DNA from: an uncultured Acidobacteriaceae bacterium
Lineage (GTDB): Bacteria; Acidobacteriota; Terriglobia; Terriglobales; Acidobacteriaceae
Assembly: GCA_903828675.1 (NCBI GenBank)
Contig: CAIKND010000036.1
Coordinates: 1 to 64,000, forward strand
Direction of reading: 5' to 3'
Length of the DNA stretch: 64,000 nucleotides
The position numbers and the translations under genes were made by a program. The notes under the pieces are model-generated. The model saw only the letters and a list, made by a program, of their open reading frames with translations. It searched no databases and had not been told where the DNA came from. Of this stretch, positions 1 through 8,109 are shown one piece after another (position 1 is the stretch's first letter; each line of letters starts with the position of its first letter).

Positions 1-873
1 AGTCCACTCGCATCCGCAATCGCATTCAGAAGTTGCTTGAAGACGCCAACGTGAAGTTGGGTTCTGTGGCCACCAACGTGGTGGGTGTGTCCGGACGGCT
101 GATGCTGGAGGCCATGGTCGAGGGGCAGGACGACCCGGCCCGGTTGGCCGATCTGGCCCGGGCGCAACTGCGAAAGAAGATTCCGCAATTGCAGGAAGCG
201 CTCTACGGGAAGCTCACCGGGCACCTCCGCTGGATGCTGCGCCTGCTGCTGGATCAGTTGGATTCAACGGAACAATTTATCGCTCGTCTGGATGAGCGCA
301 TCGCGGAGTTGACACGCCCTCAGCAGTCCGCCATGGAGAAGCTGGATGCGATCCCCGGGATTAATCGCCGCTTGGCCGAGGTGGTGATGGCGGAAATCGG
401 ACCCGATATGACGCCCTTTCCCAGCGATGCGCATCTGGCCTCCTGGGCGGGCATGTGTCCGGGCAATCATGAAAGCGCTGGCAAGAAGAAAAGCGGCAAG
501 ACAACTAAAGGTAGTCGCTGGCTACGGCAAGCAATGGTCCAGGCAGCCTGGGCCGCGAGCCACAAAAAGGACAGCTATTTCTATGCTCACGCCCGCAACC
601 TCATGCGCCGTCGCGGGGCCACGCGGGGTCTGGTGGCGGTGGCCCACTCTCTGCTGCTGGTCATTTACCACGTCTTGAAACGAGACACCGAATACCATGA
701 CCTCGGACCCGAGTTCCTGGATCGTCTGCGGGAGAAGCACCTTGTCCGCTTCCATCTCAAACGCCTCCAGCAACTCGGCCTCTCCGTCACCGTCCAACCC
801 CTCGCAGCCTGAGTACCTAAAAGCACTTCAAAACAGGTCAAGAGGCCAAATCTCCCAACTCTCAATCAAAAGC
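1..873 (+). mobile_element. Right part of an IS110-type insertion sequence
   Basis: The transposase ORF and about 60 bases downstream are taken as the right part of the element. IS110 elements usually lack terminal inverted repeats, so the boundary cannot be read directly. The decamer AAAAGCACTT occurs at 819-828 and again at 868-877, and the second copy runs straight into the dispersed repeat that starts at about 874. The element end is therefore placed, as an inference, between 829 and 873. Confidence 0.5.
3..812 (+). CDS. IS110-family transposase, 3' part (5' end outside window)
   Basis: This is the C-terminal part of an IS110/IS1111-type transposase, a DEDD recombinase with a conserved serine in its C-terminal half. 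The frame is open to the left edge of the window, so the TTG at 33 is probably not the start and the N-terminal RuvC-like DEDD domain lies outside. The visible part has a coiled-coil linker, then the transposase_20 domain: LDAIPGINRRLAEVVMAEIG, followed by LASWAGMCPGNHESAGKKKSGK and a SRWLRQAMVQAAWAA helix. The frame runs to the expected C-terminus without a break, so the copy may be intact. The family assignment rests on these motifs and is confident; subgroup is not determined. Confidence 0.9.
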   Translation, partial: STRIRNRIQKLLEDANVKLGSVATNVVGVSGRLMLEAMVEGQDDPARLADLARAQLRKKIPQLQEALYGKLTGHLRWMLRLLLDQLDSTEQFIARLDERIAELTRPQQSAMEKLDAIPGINRRLAEVVMAEIGPDMTPFPSDAHLASWAGMCPGNHESAGKKKSGKTTKGSRWLRQAMVQAAWAASHKKDSYFYAHARNLMRRRGATRGLVAVAHSLLLVIYHVLKRDTEYHDLGPEFLDRLREKHLVRFHLKRLQQLGLSVTVQPLAA

Positions 874-1047
874 ACTTAGGAGGTATTTTCACTGCAGAGA
901 ATTACCCTTCCCCGGCGCACAATAATGGTATGGGAATTTCTCGACTCAAATCGCTGCCATTCCACCCCAAGGAATGCTGCACCAGGAGCCGGAGGAATGG
1001 GCATGCCCCCACCCCCTCCCTCCACCCCTCCCTACCCACCCCCCCTG
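874..1047 (+). repeat. Dispersed intergenic repeat, copy 1 (head plus C-rich tail)
   Basis: This copy has the head ACTTAG...ATTTTCACTGCAGA-AATTACC...GGCGCACAAT at 874-923, about 80 unconserved bases, and a C-rich tract at 1005-1046. The same arrangement occurs at 20,729-20,921 (minus) and 53,486-53,690 (plus). The first 20 or so bases of the head seen in the other two copies are missing here, right where the IS110 element ends. No gene is seen between 813 and 1327. The short ORFs over the C-rich tract are low-complexity artefacts. Confidence 0.7.
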
Positions 1048-1242
1048 GGTAGTCCATCCAGACCTTGCGCCGCCCAACTTCCACGCCCTCAATCTCATCA
1101 TGTGCAACCTACTCAGCCAGAGCAAGACGGCCAATCGCGATCCAGCGGAAAGCTATTAAATTCTGATGAAAAGGATGCCTGTGTGCTCCATCTACCCTGA
1201 ATTTGCGATACGCCTGCTGAAGTTTCCTTATGCGATCCTTAT

Positions 1243-1270
1243 TTGGAATCAACTGCTTGCGTGATAAAAT
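1243..1270 (+). promoter_or_regulatory. Candidate sigma-70-type promoter for the TonB receptor
   Basis: A -35-like TTGGAA (1243-1248) and a -10-like TAAAAT (1265-1270) are separated by 16 bases, 58 bases upstream of the receptor ATG. A good ribosome-binding site (AAGGAG) lies just before that start. This is read by eye only and has no experimental support. Confidence 0.35.
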
Positions 1271-1327
1271 TCTGACATTTCGTAGAGCAGAAATCACCGT
1301 AAATCAGAAATCAAGGAGCACGGCCCA

Positions 1328-4300
1328 ATGAGAAGCCGCTCGATTGCTGTATTGTCTGTATTTTTCGCATTCATCTTAGTCTGTACTTCCAGTGCGCAGA
1401 CTTTTCGCGGAAGCATCCAAGGCACAATCACGGACAGCACCGGAGCGGCCATTCCCGGGGCACGGGTAAAGGTCTTCAGCCCCGGCACCGGGCTGAACCG
1501 TACGGTGTCCACCAATGACCTGGGCGGCTACAAGGCCTCGGAACTGCCGCTGGGCACTTACAGCATCACCGTCGAGAAGGACGGCTTCCGCACCACAACG
1601 CTGACCAACATTCCCGTCGGTGTGGGCTCGGCGGCGCGTGCTGACGCTAAGCTTGCTACCGGCGGGGTGGAGGAAGTGGTCGAGGTCAACGCCGACGTTC
1701 CGTTGGTGGAGACCACCAGCAATACAACGGGCGGTACGATTGAAGCAACCGAGGCAGCTGAGCTGCCGGTCAACGGGCGCGACTATACAAAGTTATTGGA
1801 ACTTGTCCCGGGCGCGGCCAGCGATCCGGTGGGATCAACCGAATCTGCCGGCTCCTACGGGCTGTTTAGCCTAAACGGAAACCGTGGGCGCTCGAACAAC
1901 TATCTGCTCGACGGTACGGATATGAACGATGGCTACCGCAACCTTCCGTCGATCAACCAGGCTGGTGTCTGGGGCGCTCCTTCCACCATTCTTCCCGTCG
2001 ACGCTCTGGCCGAGATTCCAGTAACCGGCAACCCTGAAGCCGAGTTTGGCCGCAGCGCCGGCGCAACAGTCAACATCGTCACCAAGAGCGGCACCAACGC
2101 ATTTCATGGTGGTGCATCCGAGTCCTTCCGCAACGACTCGTTGAGCGCACGCAACTTCTTCAATACCGCTGACCTGCCCAAGAACTCATTCACTAATCAT
2201 CAGTTTAGCGGCCTAGTGGCCGGCCCAATCCTGAAAGACAAAACGTTCTTCACGCTTGCCTATGAAGGACAAAGAGAAAACGGCGGACTGCCTCAGTTAG
2301 GCACGGTGCCCTCGCTAGCCGACGTCAATACATACACATCCGGCGGCGCAGCCATCAACCCGGTGATCAAGAGCCTGCTGAGCAGCAAACCGTGGGGAAC
2401 ACTGCCGGCGACCGGTGGCGATGAGACCTTTACCACTCCCTTCAGCAACAACAGCGACAACGTCATCGCCAAGGTCGATCAGCATCTGAATCTGTTCAGC
2501 CCGGGCGACCTACTGACCGGGCGCTACTTCTATGCCCACGGCATGCAGAGCTTCCCGCTGGGTATGCTCTACACTGGCAGCAGCGCGCCGGGATTCAACA
2601 CCTCTACGCCAACGCACGTCAACATCGTCTCGCTCTCCTATACATCGATACCAAAGCCGAACCTGATACTAGAGCTGCGCGGCGGCTACAACCGATTCCT
2701 GCAGCAGTTTCTGCCCCAGGACATCGGCCTCGATCCGAAGTCAGCGTATGGCCTGAATACTCTGTCGCCCAGCTATTCGCCTCGCGACCTCGGATTACCG
2801 ACGATTGCCATCAGCGGGTACAGCCCCATCGGCGCAACTGGCAGCGACTCGCGCGGACGTATCGACACCAACTACCAGCTTTTCGGTAACGTCGCACTCA
2901 CCAAGGGCCGGCACAACTACAAGGCCGGTTTCGAATGGCGGCGCACCTTTATCAATAGCTTCATCGATTCAGGACATCGCGGCAAGCTGGTCTTCAACAG
3001 CTTGGACAACTTCCTCTCTGGCACTATTGACGGGGGCAGTTCAGCCGAGGGAAATGGCACGCGCTACTCCTATCAGAACGGTAGCGGAGCCTACTTCATG
3101 GACGCCTGGCACATGAACAGCAGAATCACGGTCAACTATGGCCTGCGCTGGGATTATTACGGTGTTGTTGGCGCCAAGAACAACGTCTTCAGCATCTTCA
3201 ATGTCAAAACCGGCGCAATGGAAACGGTGGGTGCTGCTGGCGGCCCATCGTCGCTCTATCCGAGGAACAAGACCAACTTCGCGCCGAGGCTGAGCATCGC
3301 TGACGATCTGACGGGAAATGGAAAGCTGGTAATCAGGACAGGAGCCGGGGTCTACTACGACGGCGCATCACAAGACTTTTTCGTGGGCAATCAGCCATGG
3401 AACACAAACCCCGCTGAGGCCGGGCCGGCCTTCAATGGCATCGGCTTCGCGACGTCGGTGGCTGCGGCCGTTCCTACCGACGGCTCGGCGATCTTCAGCG
3501 ACTATGAGCCAAACAGCGTGTTCACCGTCGATCAGCACCTGGTGACACCTAGGTACGTCTCCTATAACCTCAACATCGAATCGCAACTCGCCAAAGCGGT
3601 TGCTCTTCAGATCGGGTATGTCGGCTCACAGGGCCGCCACCTCTACCACTTCCGCGATCTCAATCAGGTGAACAACGAGTCAGGCCCCGTCACCTGCGCC
3701 AACGGGCAGAAGATCCAACCAGGGCAAGTCTGCTATCCGACCTACTCCATAGGCTCTTTCAACAACATTTCGCTCTTGTACGTTAACCAGATCGAGACCA
3801 GTGCGCTCTCCAACTACAATTCGCTCCAGACGACGCTGAAGCTGCAGAACTGGCACAACCTGACCTCGACGGTGAATTACACTTGGGCGCACTCGATTGA
3901 CACGGCCAGCGACGGCCTGGACTTCGTGCCCAACGCAGCGCAGCCAGACGACAGCTTCAATCCGCATGCCGAACGCGCCAGTTCCAACTTCGACGTGCGT
4001 CAGCGCTTCCAGTGGTACTGGACCTACAACCTTCCAAAGTTCCACGAGGCGCAGAAGATCCTTAATGGATGGGCGATGGACGGAATGTTCAATTTTGCAA
4101 CCGGCCAACCCTATACGGTCAGCTACATCTATGAGAACGATTTGAACGGCAGTGGCGAATGGTTTGGCCGGCCGGACATCATCGGCGATCCGTACAAGGG
4201 TACAGGCGGCACCAACCTGCTGAACCTTGAGGCATTCGCAGCGCCATGCACCAACATCGACACCGATCCGAATAGTCAAACCTACCAGTCTTGCCTCAGT

Positions 4301-4657
4301 GGGGGGCATCCCGGCAGCGAGCGCCGCAATGCATTCAAATCGCCAAACTACACCAACTTTGACTTCTCGCTGACCAAGACCTCACACCTGACGGAAAAGC
4401 TGACGATGGAACTTCGCGGTGATTTCTTCAACATCTTCAATCACCCCAATTTCAGCAATCCCTTGTTACCTGGTTTCGGAGTTGATGGTTTCGCCAGCTC
4501 CCACATCGAGGGAAATCGCCTGATTGCGGGCTCCGGGCCGAGCTCAACCGGCCAGTATCTGCAGACCACGGCGACGCCAGATGTCGGCAGCGGCAACCCG
4601 TACCTGGGCGGAGGCGGCCCACGCAGCATGCAGGTGGCGGCTCACTTCACTTTCTAG
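1328..4657 (+). CDS. TonB-dependent receptor with N-terminal carboxypeptidase-regulatory domain
   Basis: This is a large outer-membrane receptor (1,109 aa) of the type expanded in Acidobacteria, probably importing oligosaccharides or another large substrate. Residues 1-24 form a signal peptide. Residues about 28-115 form a CarboxypepD_reg beta-sandwich (IQGTITDSTGAAIPGARVKV). A plug domain follows (LPVNGRDYTKLLELVPG, NNYLLDGTDMND, GRSAGATVNIVTKSGTNAFHG), and then a long beta-barrel ending in HFTF, with the terminal Phe usual for outer-membrane proteins. The ATG at 1328 has an AAGGAG site in front. It stands alone upstream of a polysaccharide-degradation region, which fits a glycan-uptake role, but the substrate cannot be read from sequence. 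Confidence 0.9.
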   Translation: MRSRSIAVLSVFFAFILVCTSSAQTFRGSIQGTITDSTGAAIPGARVKVFSPGTGLNRTVSTNDLGGYKASELPLGTYSITVEKDGFRTTTLTNIPVGVGSAARADAKLATGGVEEVVEVNADVPLVETTSNTTGGTIEATEAAELPVNGRDYTKLLELVPGAASDPVGSTESAGSYGLFSLNGNRGRSNNYLLDGTDMNDGYRNLPSINQAGVWGAPSTILPVDALAEIPVTGNPEAEFGRSAGATVNIVTKSGTNAFHGGASESFRNDSLSARNFFNTADLPKNSFTNHQFSGLVAGPILKDKTFFTLAYEGQRENGGLPQLGTVPSLADVNTYTSGGAAINPVIKSLLSSKPWGTLPATGGDETFTTPFSNNSDNVIAKVDQHLNLFSPGDLLTGRYFYAHGMQSFPLGMLYTGSSAPGFNTSTPTHVNIVSLSYTSIPKPNLILELRGGYNRFLQQFLPQDIGLDPKSAYGLNTLSPSYSPRDLGLPTIAISGYSPIGATGSDSRGRIDTNYQLFGNVALTKGRHNYKAGFEWRRTFINSFIDSGHRGKLVFNSLDNFLSGTIDGGSSAEGNGTRYSYQNGSGAYFMDAWHMNSRITVNYGLRWDYYGVVGAKNNVFSIFNVKTGAMETVGAAGGPSSLYPRNKTNFAPRLSIADDLTGNGKLVIRTGAGVYYDGASQDFFVGNQPWNTNPAEAGPAFNGIGFATSVAAAVPTDGSAIFSDYEPNSVFTVDQHLVTPRYVSYNLNIESQLAKAVALQIGYVGSQGRHLYHFRDLNQVNNESGPVTCANGQKIQPGQVCYPTYSIGSFNNISLLYVNQIETSALSNYNSLQTTLKLQNWHNLTSTVNYTWAHSIDTASDGLDFVPNAAQPDDSFNPHAERASSNFDVRQRFQWYWTYNLPKFHEAQKILNGWAMDGMFNFATGQPYTVSYIYENDLNGSGEWFGRPDIIGDPYKGTGGTNLLNLEAFAAPCTNIDTDPNSQTYQSCLSGGHPGSERRNAFKSPNYTNFDFSLTKTSHLTEKLTMELRGDFFNIFNHPNFSNPLLPGFGVDGFASSHIEGNRLIAGSGPSSTGQYLQTTATPDVGSGNPYLGGGGPRSMQVAAHFTF

Positions 4658-4705
4658 ACACGGCTCGAGTGTGAGCTTGAGATCTTTGTTATTGGAGGAT
4701 TTCGC

Positions 4706-4749
4706 CCTGGGATGCGAGCGAGAGGTGGATCAACCTCTCGCTCGCCAGG
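4706..4749 (+). terminator. Strong hairpin after the TonB receptor
   Basis: A perfect 13-base inverted repeat (GCGAGCGAGAGGT / ACCTCTCGCTCGC) with a 6-base loop is flanked by an outer CCTGG/CCAGG pair. It lies about 50 bases after the receptor stop. No T-run follows, so it may be a transcript-stabilising or Rho-associated hairpin and not a classical terminator. The rest of 4658-4939 shows no gene. Confidence 0.5.
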
Positions 4750-4939
4750 AATACACTTGGCAATCAACCCCGCCGCCCAAGTCTGCCTACACCAATACCA
4801 CTTTGTCTTTGTCTCAGGGTTCAATGTAATACAGGACCAGCGCTTTAGCCCGCATGGTCAGGGCACTACGCCGCACGCCAAGTTTGCACGCAAGATCAAG
4901 ACCCAAGCAACAACCAAGCCCAAGCTATTATTCTGAAAT

Positions 4940-5662
4940 GTGACGACGAAGCTATCTCTCCCCTCGAAGATGCCGCTCTCGAAGACTCCGCTTCAGAGGA
5001 GTTTACTCAGATCCGTTGCTCGATGGCTTGTCATCGCGGTGGTGTCCCTTTGGTTGCTTGCCGCACTAACCCTTGTGGCCGCACGCTGGATTGACCCGCC
5101 GACAACCGCGGTACACGTGCAGCGCCACTTGCAGGCGTGGATACACGGCACGCCCTATCGGGAACGCTACACTTTCATTCCACTCAACCAAATCTCGCCC
5201 AATTTTCAGCACGCCGTCATCGCAGCGGAGGATGCTCGCTTCTACCAGCACCATGGCTTCGATTGGCATGCGATCCAAATCGATGCTGAAAATGACCTGG
5301 ATGGTTGTCGTATGCGCGGAGGTTCCACCCTCACGCAGCAACTGGTAAAAAACCTGTTCTTCGGAACCGGCCGCTCTTTCCTCCGCAAGGGCGCCGAGGC
5401 CACAATGGTGCCGGTAGCAGAGTTTGTCCTCGGCAAGCAGCGCATTCTTGAACTCTACCTCAACGTGGTCGAATGGGGCCCCGGCGTTTACGGCGCGGAG
5501 GCTGCATGCCGCACCTACGACCGAACCGCCGCCCGGAGTGTCGGCCGAGAACAGGCTGCACGGCTGGCAGCCATCTTGCCGGCTCCCCTCAGGCGGAAGC
5601 CAGAACGCATGAATCACTACAGTTCCATCATCCTTGAGCGGATGAGCCAAATGGGTTGGTGA
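4940..5662 (+). CDS. mtgA: Monofunctional peptidoglycan glycosyltransferase
   Basis: This GT51 enzyme polymerises lipid II into glycan strands at the outer face of the inner membrane. The 240-aa length fits MtgA and there is no transpeptidase domain. One N-terminal membrane segment lies at about residues 25-48 (WLVIAVVSLWLLAALTLVAA). Catalytic motif 1 is AAEDARFYQHHGFDW (first Glu), motif 2 is RGGSTLTQQLVKNLF, then KGAEA, and ELYLNVVEWGPGVYGAEAA follows. The GTG at 4940 is the first start after an in-frame stop; an ATG at 4970 is also possible, and neither has a strong ribosome-binding site. It appears monocistronic. Confidence 0.92.
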   Translation: MTTKLSLPSKMPLSKTPLQRSLLRSVARWLVIAVVSLWLLAALTLVAARWIDPPTTAVHVQRHLQAWIHGTPYRERYTFIPLNQISPNFQHAVIAAEDARFYQHHGFDWHAIQIDAENDLDGCRMRGGSTLTQQLVKNLFFGTGRSFLRKGAEATMVPVAEFVLGKQRILELYLNVVEWGPGVYGAEAACRTYDRTAARSVGREQAARLAAILPAPLRRKPERMNHYSSIILERMSQMGW

Positions 5663-5699
5663 TCGCGCGCGAACCTTTACTGACGCGGAAATGACGCCT

Positions 5700-6950
5700 T
5701 CAAACTAGAAAGCGCGCGGCGTTTACGATGAAGCGCTCGTAGACAACCGGATGCATACCGCTAACTGCCTGGAATAGGACAAATCCCTTACCCAGCCGGG
5801 CGGTGAAGGTTGCCGCGCCGAGCACATCGTCATGGTCCCTGCCATATCCGGCAATCAACTCCACATTGGGTCCATCCACGAGCAGCCCGGACGCATCCTT
5901 GAAATCGACCTGATACTCCCACTTCATCACCTGGTTGGAGGGCAGTCCCGCATAACCCGGATGATCCTTGGTGAAGACCCACATCCCCATCCAGCAACCA
6001 CGGCTCTCTCCAACAGGACCAGCGTAGGTGAAGGCGTTCGCCTGCGACAGGAGCTTTGCGGCCTCGTCGGCGCCCTTGGCGCTTTGCGCGAGCACCAGCA
6101 ATGGAAGTCCCAGTGTCACCTTGGCGAGCAACGCGTTGAGACGCACGGCGTTTTCTCCATTGACCGTCTCCTTCCCGTCCCTGAGCCAGATTGCCAGATC
6201 GAAATTGCCATCCAGATGAAACTCCTCTGCTGCGATGGCAGAGTGGGGTGTGAAACTGGCGAGAGCTTTCAGGTCACCGATCGCGCCGGCCCGCAGAGTG
6301 CTGGGGCCTCGCGGTGCAGGGTCGACCGCGAAGATGCGGGTAGTGCCCTCAGCGTTCTCATTGCCCCTGAGTGCGAAGCTCAGGGTGTAGTGGCCTTCGG
6401 CAACCAGCGTCGGGCCGGGAACAGCCTCGGCGATTGGATAAGCAAACTGATTCTCAACATATGCCGGTGTTGGAAAGCTACCGATTGCGGCGATCTTGCC
6501 ATCGGGAGTGGTCACGGACACAGTGAGTGTGCCCTCGACGGCGTGATGGGTCTCATTCAGCAGAAAAAGATCGAGCGGAACGAAACTGCCGATTGCATGG
6601 ACAACGCCACGAGGCTGCACGACCGGGCGCAGCGGAGCCAGTGCGGCGCGGATATAGGCTGGATCCCCTTTGAGGTTGCGCTGGTTGTCGACCAGTCCAC
6701 TATGGCTGTCAATGGGCTGATCCTCCCGGCCGTTGATCACAAGGAAGTCAGAGGCGTCGTCGGTACGGATGACCTGCAGAATGCGGCCCCAGGTTTCGTT
6801 GAGCTTGTTGCCCGCGTCCACAAAGAGCGCCGAAGCGGAGGGAAAGGCTGAGCGAAAGTTCCACTTGTCCAGATAGCGCTCATGCGCAGCCAGAATGCGC
6901 TCATGGTCCGCTCGGTCGAAGCTGTGTCCGCCATGCACGAGAGGTTAAAG
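5700..6950 (-). pseudogene. GH2-like glycoside hydrolase, C-terminal fragment
   Basis: A 412-aa frame resembles the C-terminal half of large acidobacterial GH2-like (beta-galactosidase/glucuronidase-type) enzymes: FRSAFPSASALF, NETWGRILQVIR, a beta-sandwich section, and a last module ending AGYGRDHDDVLGAATFTA. It has no signal peptide and no N-terminal sugar-binding or catalytic-barrel start. It opens at HGGHSFDRADHERIL directly next to a truncated uroporphyrinogen-decarboxylase-like frame. The simplest reading is a deletion that joined two unrelated genes. Membership of GH2 is from memory of the family and is only moderately sure. Confidence 0.5.
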
Positions 6951-7377
6951 GGGCTTGATCTGCTCGACCCATCACGCAGACCTCGCGGCCAACCCGGTCG
7001 AGTAGGAATCGAGTGGCTTGCAGAACGGCTCGACAAAGAAGGGAAGTCCAGGGATCCGGTTTACGCAGGCTCGAAACTTCAGAGTGATCATGGATGAGCG
7101 GCTTTTCTATTAGGGGGGCGCCGCCCTTCAGGTAGCTGGCTTCGCTGCCGCAAGCCTCGGCAAGTGCGGCTGTGCCATTTTCTACCAGCAGCATGTCGTG
7201 CCCAAGGATCTTCCAGGCGGACAACTGGGCTTCGCCGAGTAACTGGCCGTCCGAATAGATCTTTCCCGGCGGGAGACCGACGTCGACGACCGTCATCATG
7301 AAGTTGTACAGGTCAACGGGAACGCGGTCGTGAGGTAGATAGTGAATCGTGGCAAGGCAGCGTTCCAGCGAGGTCAT
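6901..7377 (-). pseudogene. Uroporphyrinogen-decarboxylase-like protein, N-terminal fragment
   Basis: The 158-aa frame matches the start of URO-D/methyltransferase-like proteins: RVPVDLYNFMM, then a substrate-barrel strand pattern, KPLIHDHSEVSSLRKPDPW, and REVCVMGRADQAP. Family members run to about 340 residues; here homology stops after the ADQ motif at about 6955 and a short unrelated tail (LTSRAWRTQLRPSGP) follows. The next residues upstream on the minus strand, in another frame, belong to the GH2-like fragment. In the remaining frame the tail reads SPFNLSCM, closer to the family. It is most likely a truncated gene. Confidence 0.55.
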
Positions 7378-7869
7378 CTGTTCATTTACTTTAGTTTATC
7401 TTTCCAAGGAGGTCGCCCTCACATTTAAATGAGAACGACTCGATTCTCGCGCCAGTTGGTTCGGAAAGGCAATCGCATTGCTCGTCAGCCGGCATTGTAA
7501 GGTTACCCCCGGCAGATCCGGGGCTTCCTTATGTAAGCAGCATATCTTGAACAATCTAGGCTTTGACATTTCAGGCGCAACAACTCAATCGCGCCTGATC
7601 GAGAGTCATGATTCCCCTGAATAAATCGCTTTACAAGTTCGCCCGCACGAGAGTAAGCTGCGTGATTGGCAATCGTTTTCTCGTAAGCCTCCATTACAAA
7701 GCTCGCCGCAGGGCTCACTTATGTTCCATCGCACACACACCAAATCTCCCAAGGCGAGCGTTGGCGCTGTTGGTCGATCGATAACCGGTGCTTCGGCCTT
7801 CACGAAACTCCCCCGTGCAAAGATGCAGGAGCATTCCATCGGTCACAGGAGTTTGAGCAGGAGTATTTT
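7378..7869. other. Intergenic stretch without a recognised gene
   Basis: About 490 bases lie between the URO-D-like fragment and the GH43-like relic. Two overlapping minus-strand frames (7503-7718 and 7606-7839) are open but share no motif known to me. A small GC-rich inverted repeat (CCCCGGCAGATCCGGGG) lies near 7506-7522. Given the relics on both sides, this is probably decayed sequence. Confidence 0.4.
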
Positions 7870-8109
7870 ATGTTGGGCTTTCGAGTGAGAACCTATCCGC
7901 CGTGTCTCCATTTGGCCCACTTCGTACTCGGCTTGAGTCGTGGCACCGTGGCTCAGACCTGGACTTCCGACAACGGGAATGGTGCGTACTTCAATCCAAT
8001 AGCCCCGGGCCTGAACCGAATGGCCCCGCAAGCGTGCGATTTGATTGGCATTGATTTCTCGCGCATCGCTCCAGACGACAGGCTGATAAATGGAGGGCCG
8101 GACTCATGA
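7870..8109 (+). pseudogene. Possible 5' relic of a GH43-type glycosidase
   Basis: The 79-aa frame contains AQTWTSDNGNGAYFNPI, which matches the mature N-terminus of many GH43 enzymes (typically W-x-x-DNGNGTYxNPL followed by SDPD). After NP the similarity stops; no DPD motif or five-bladed propeller follows. The frame ends at 8109, overlapping the next gene's ATG by four bases. It may be a decayed gene start, and the overlap could be accidental. Confidence 0.35.

Noticed and set aside
925..1200. Pro-rich frame over the C-rich tract
   Set aside because: Low-complexity translation of a C-run in an intergenic repeat; no ribosome-binding site and no family.
5832..6851. 339-aa plus-strand frame opposite the GH2-like fragment
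   Set aside because: No motif or signal, and it mirrors a minus-strand frame with recognisable family features; treated as an antisense shadow.
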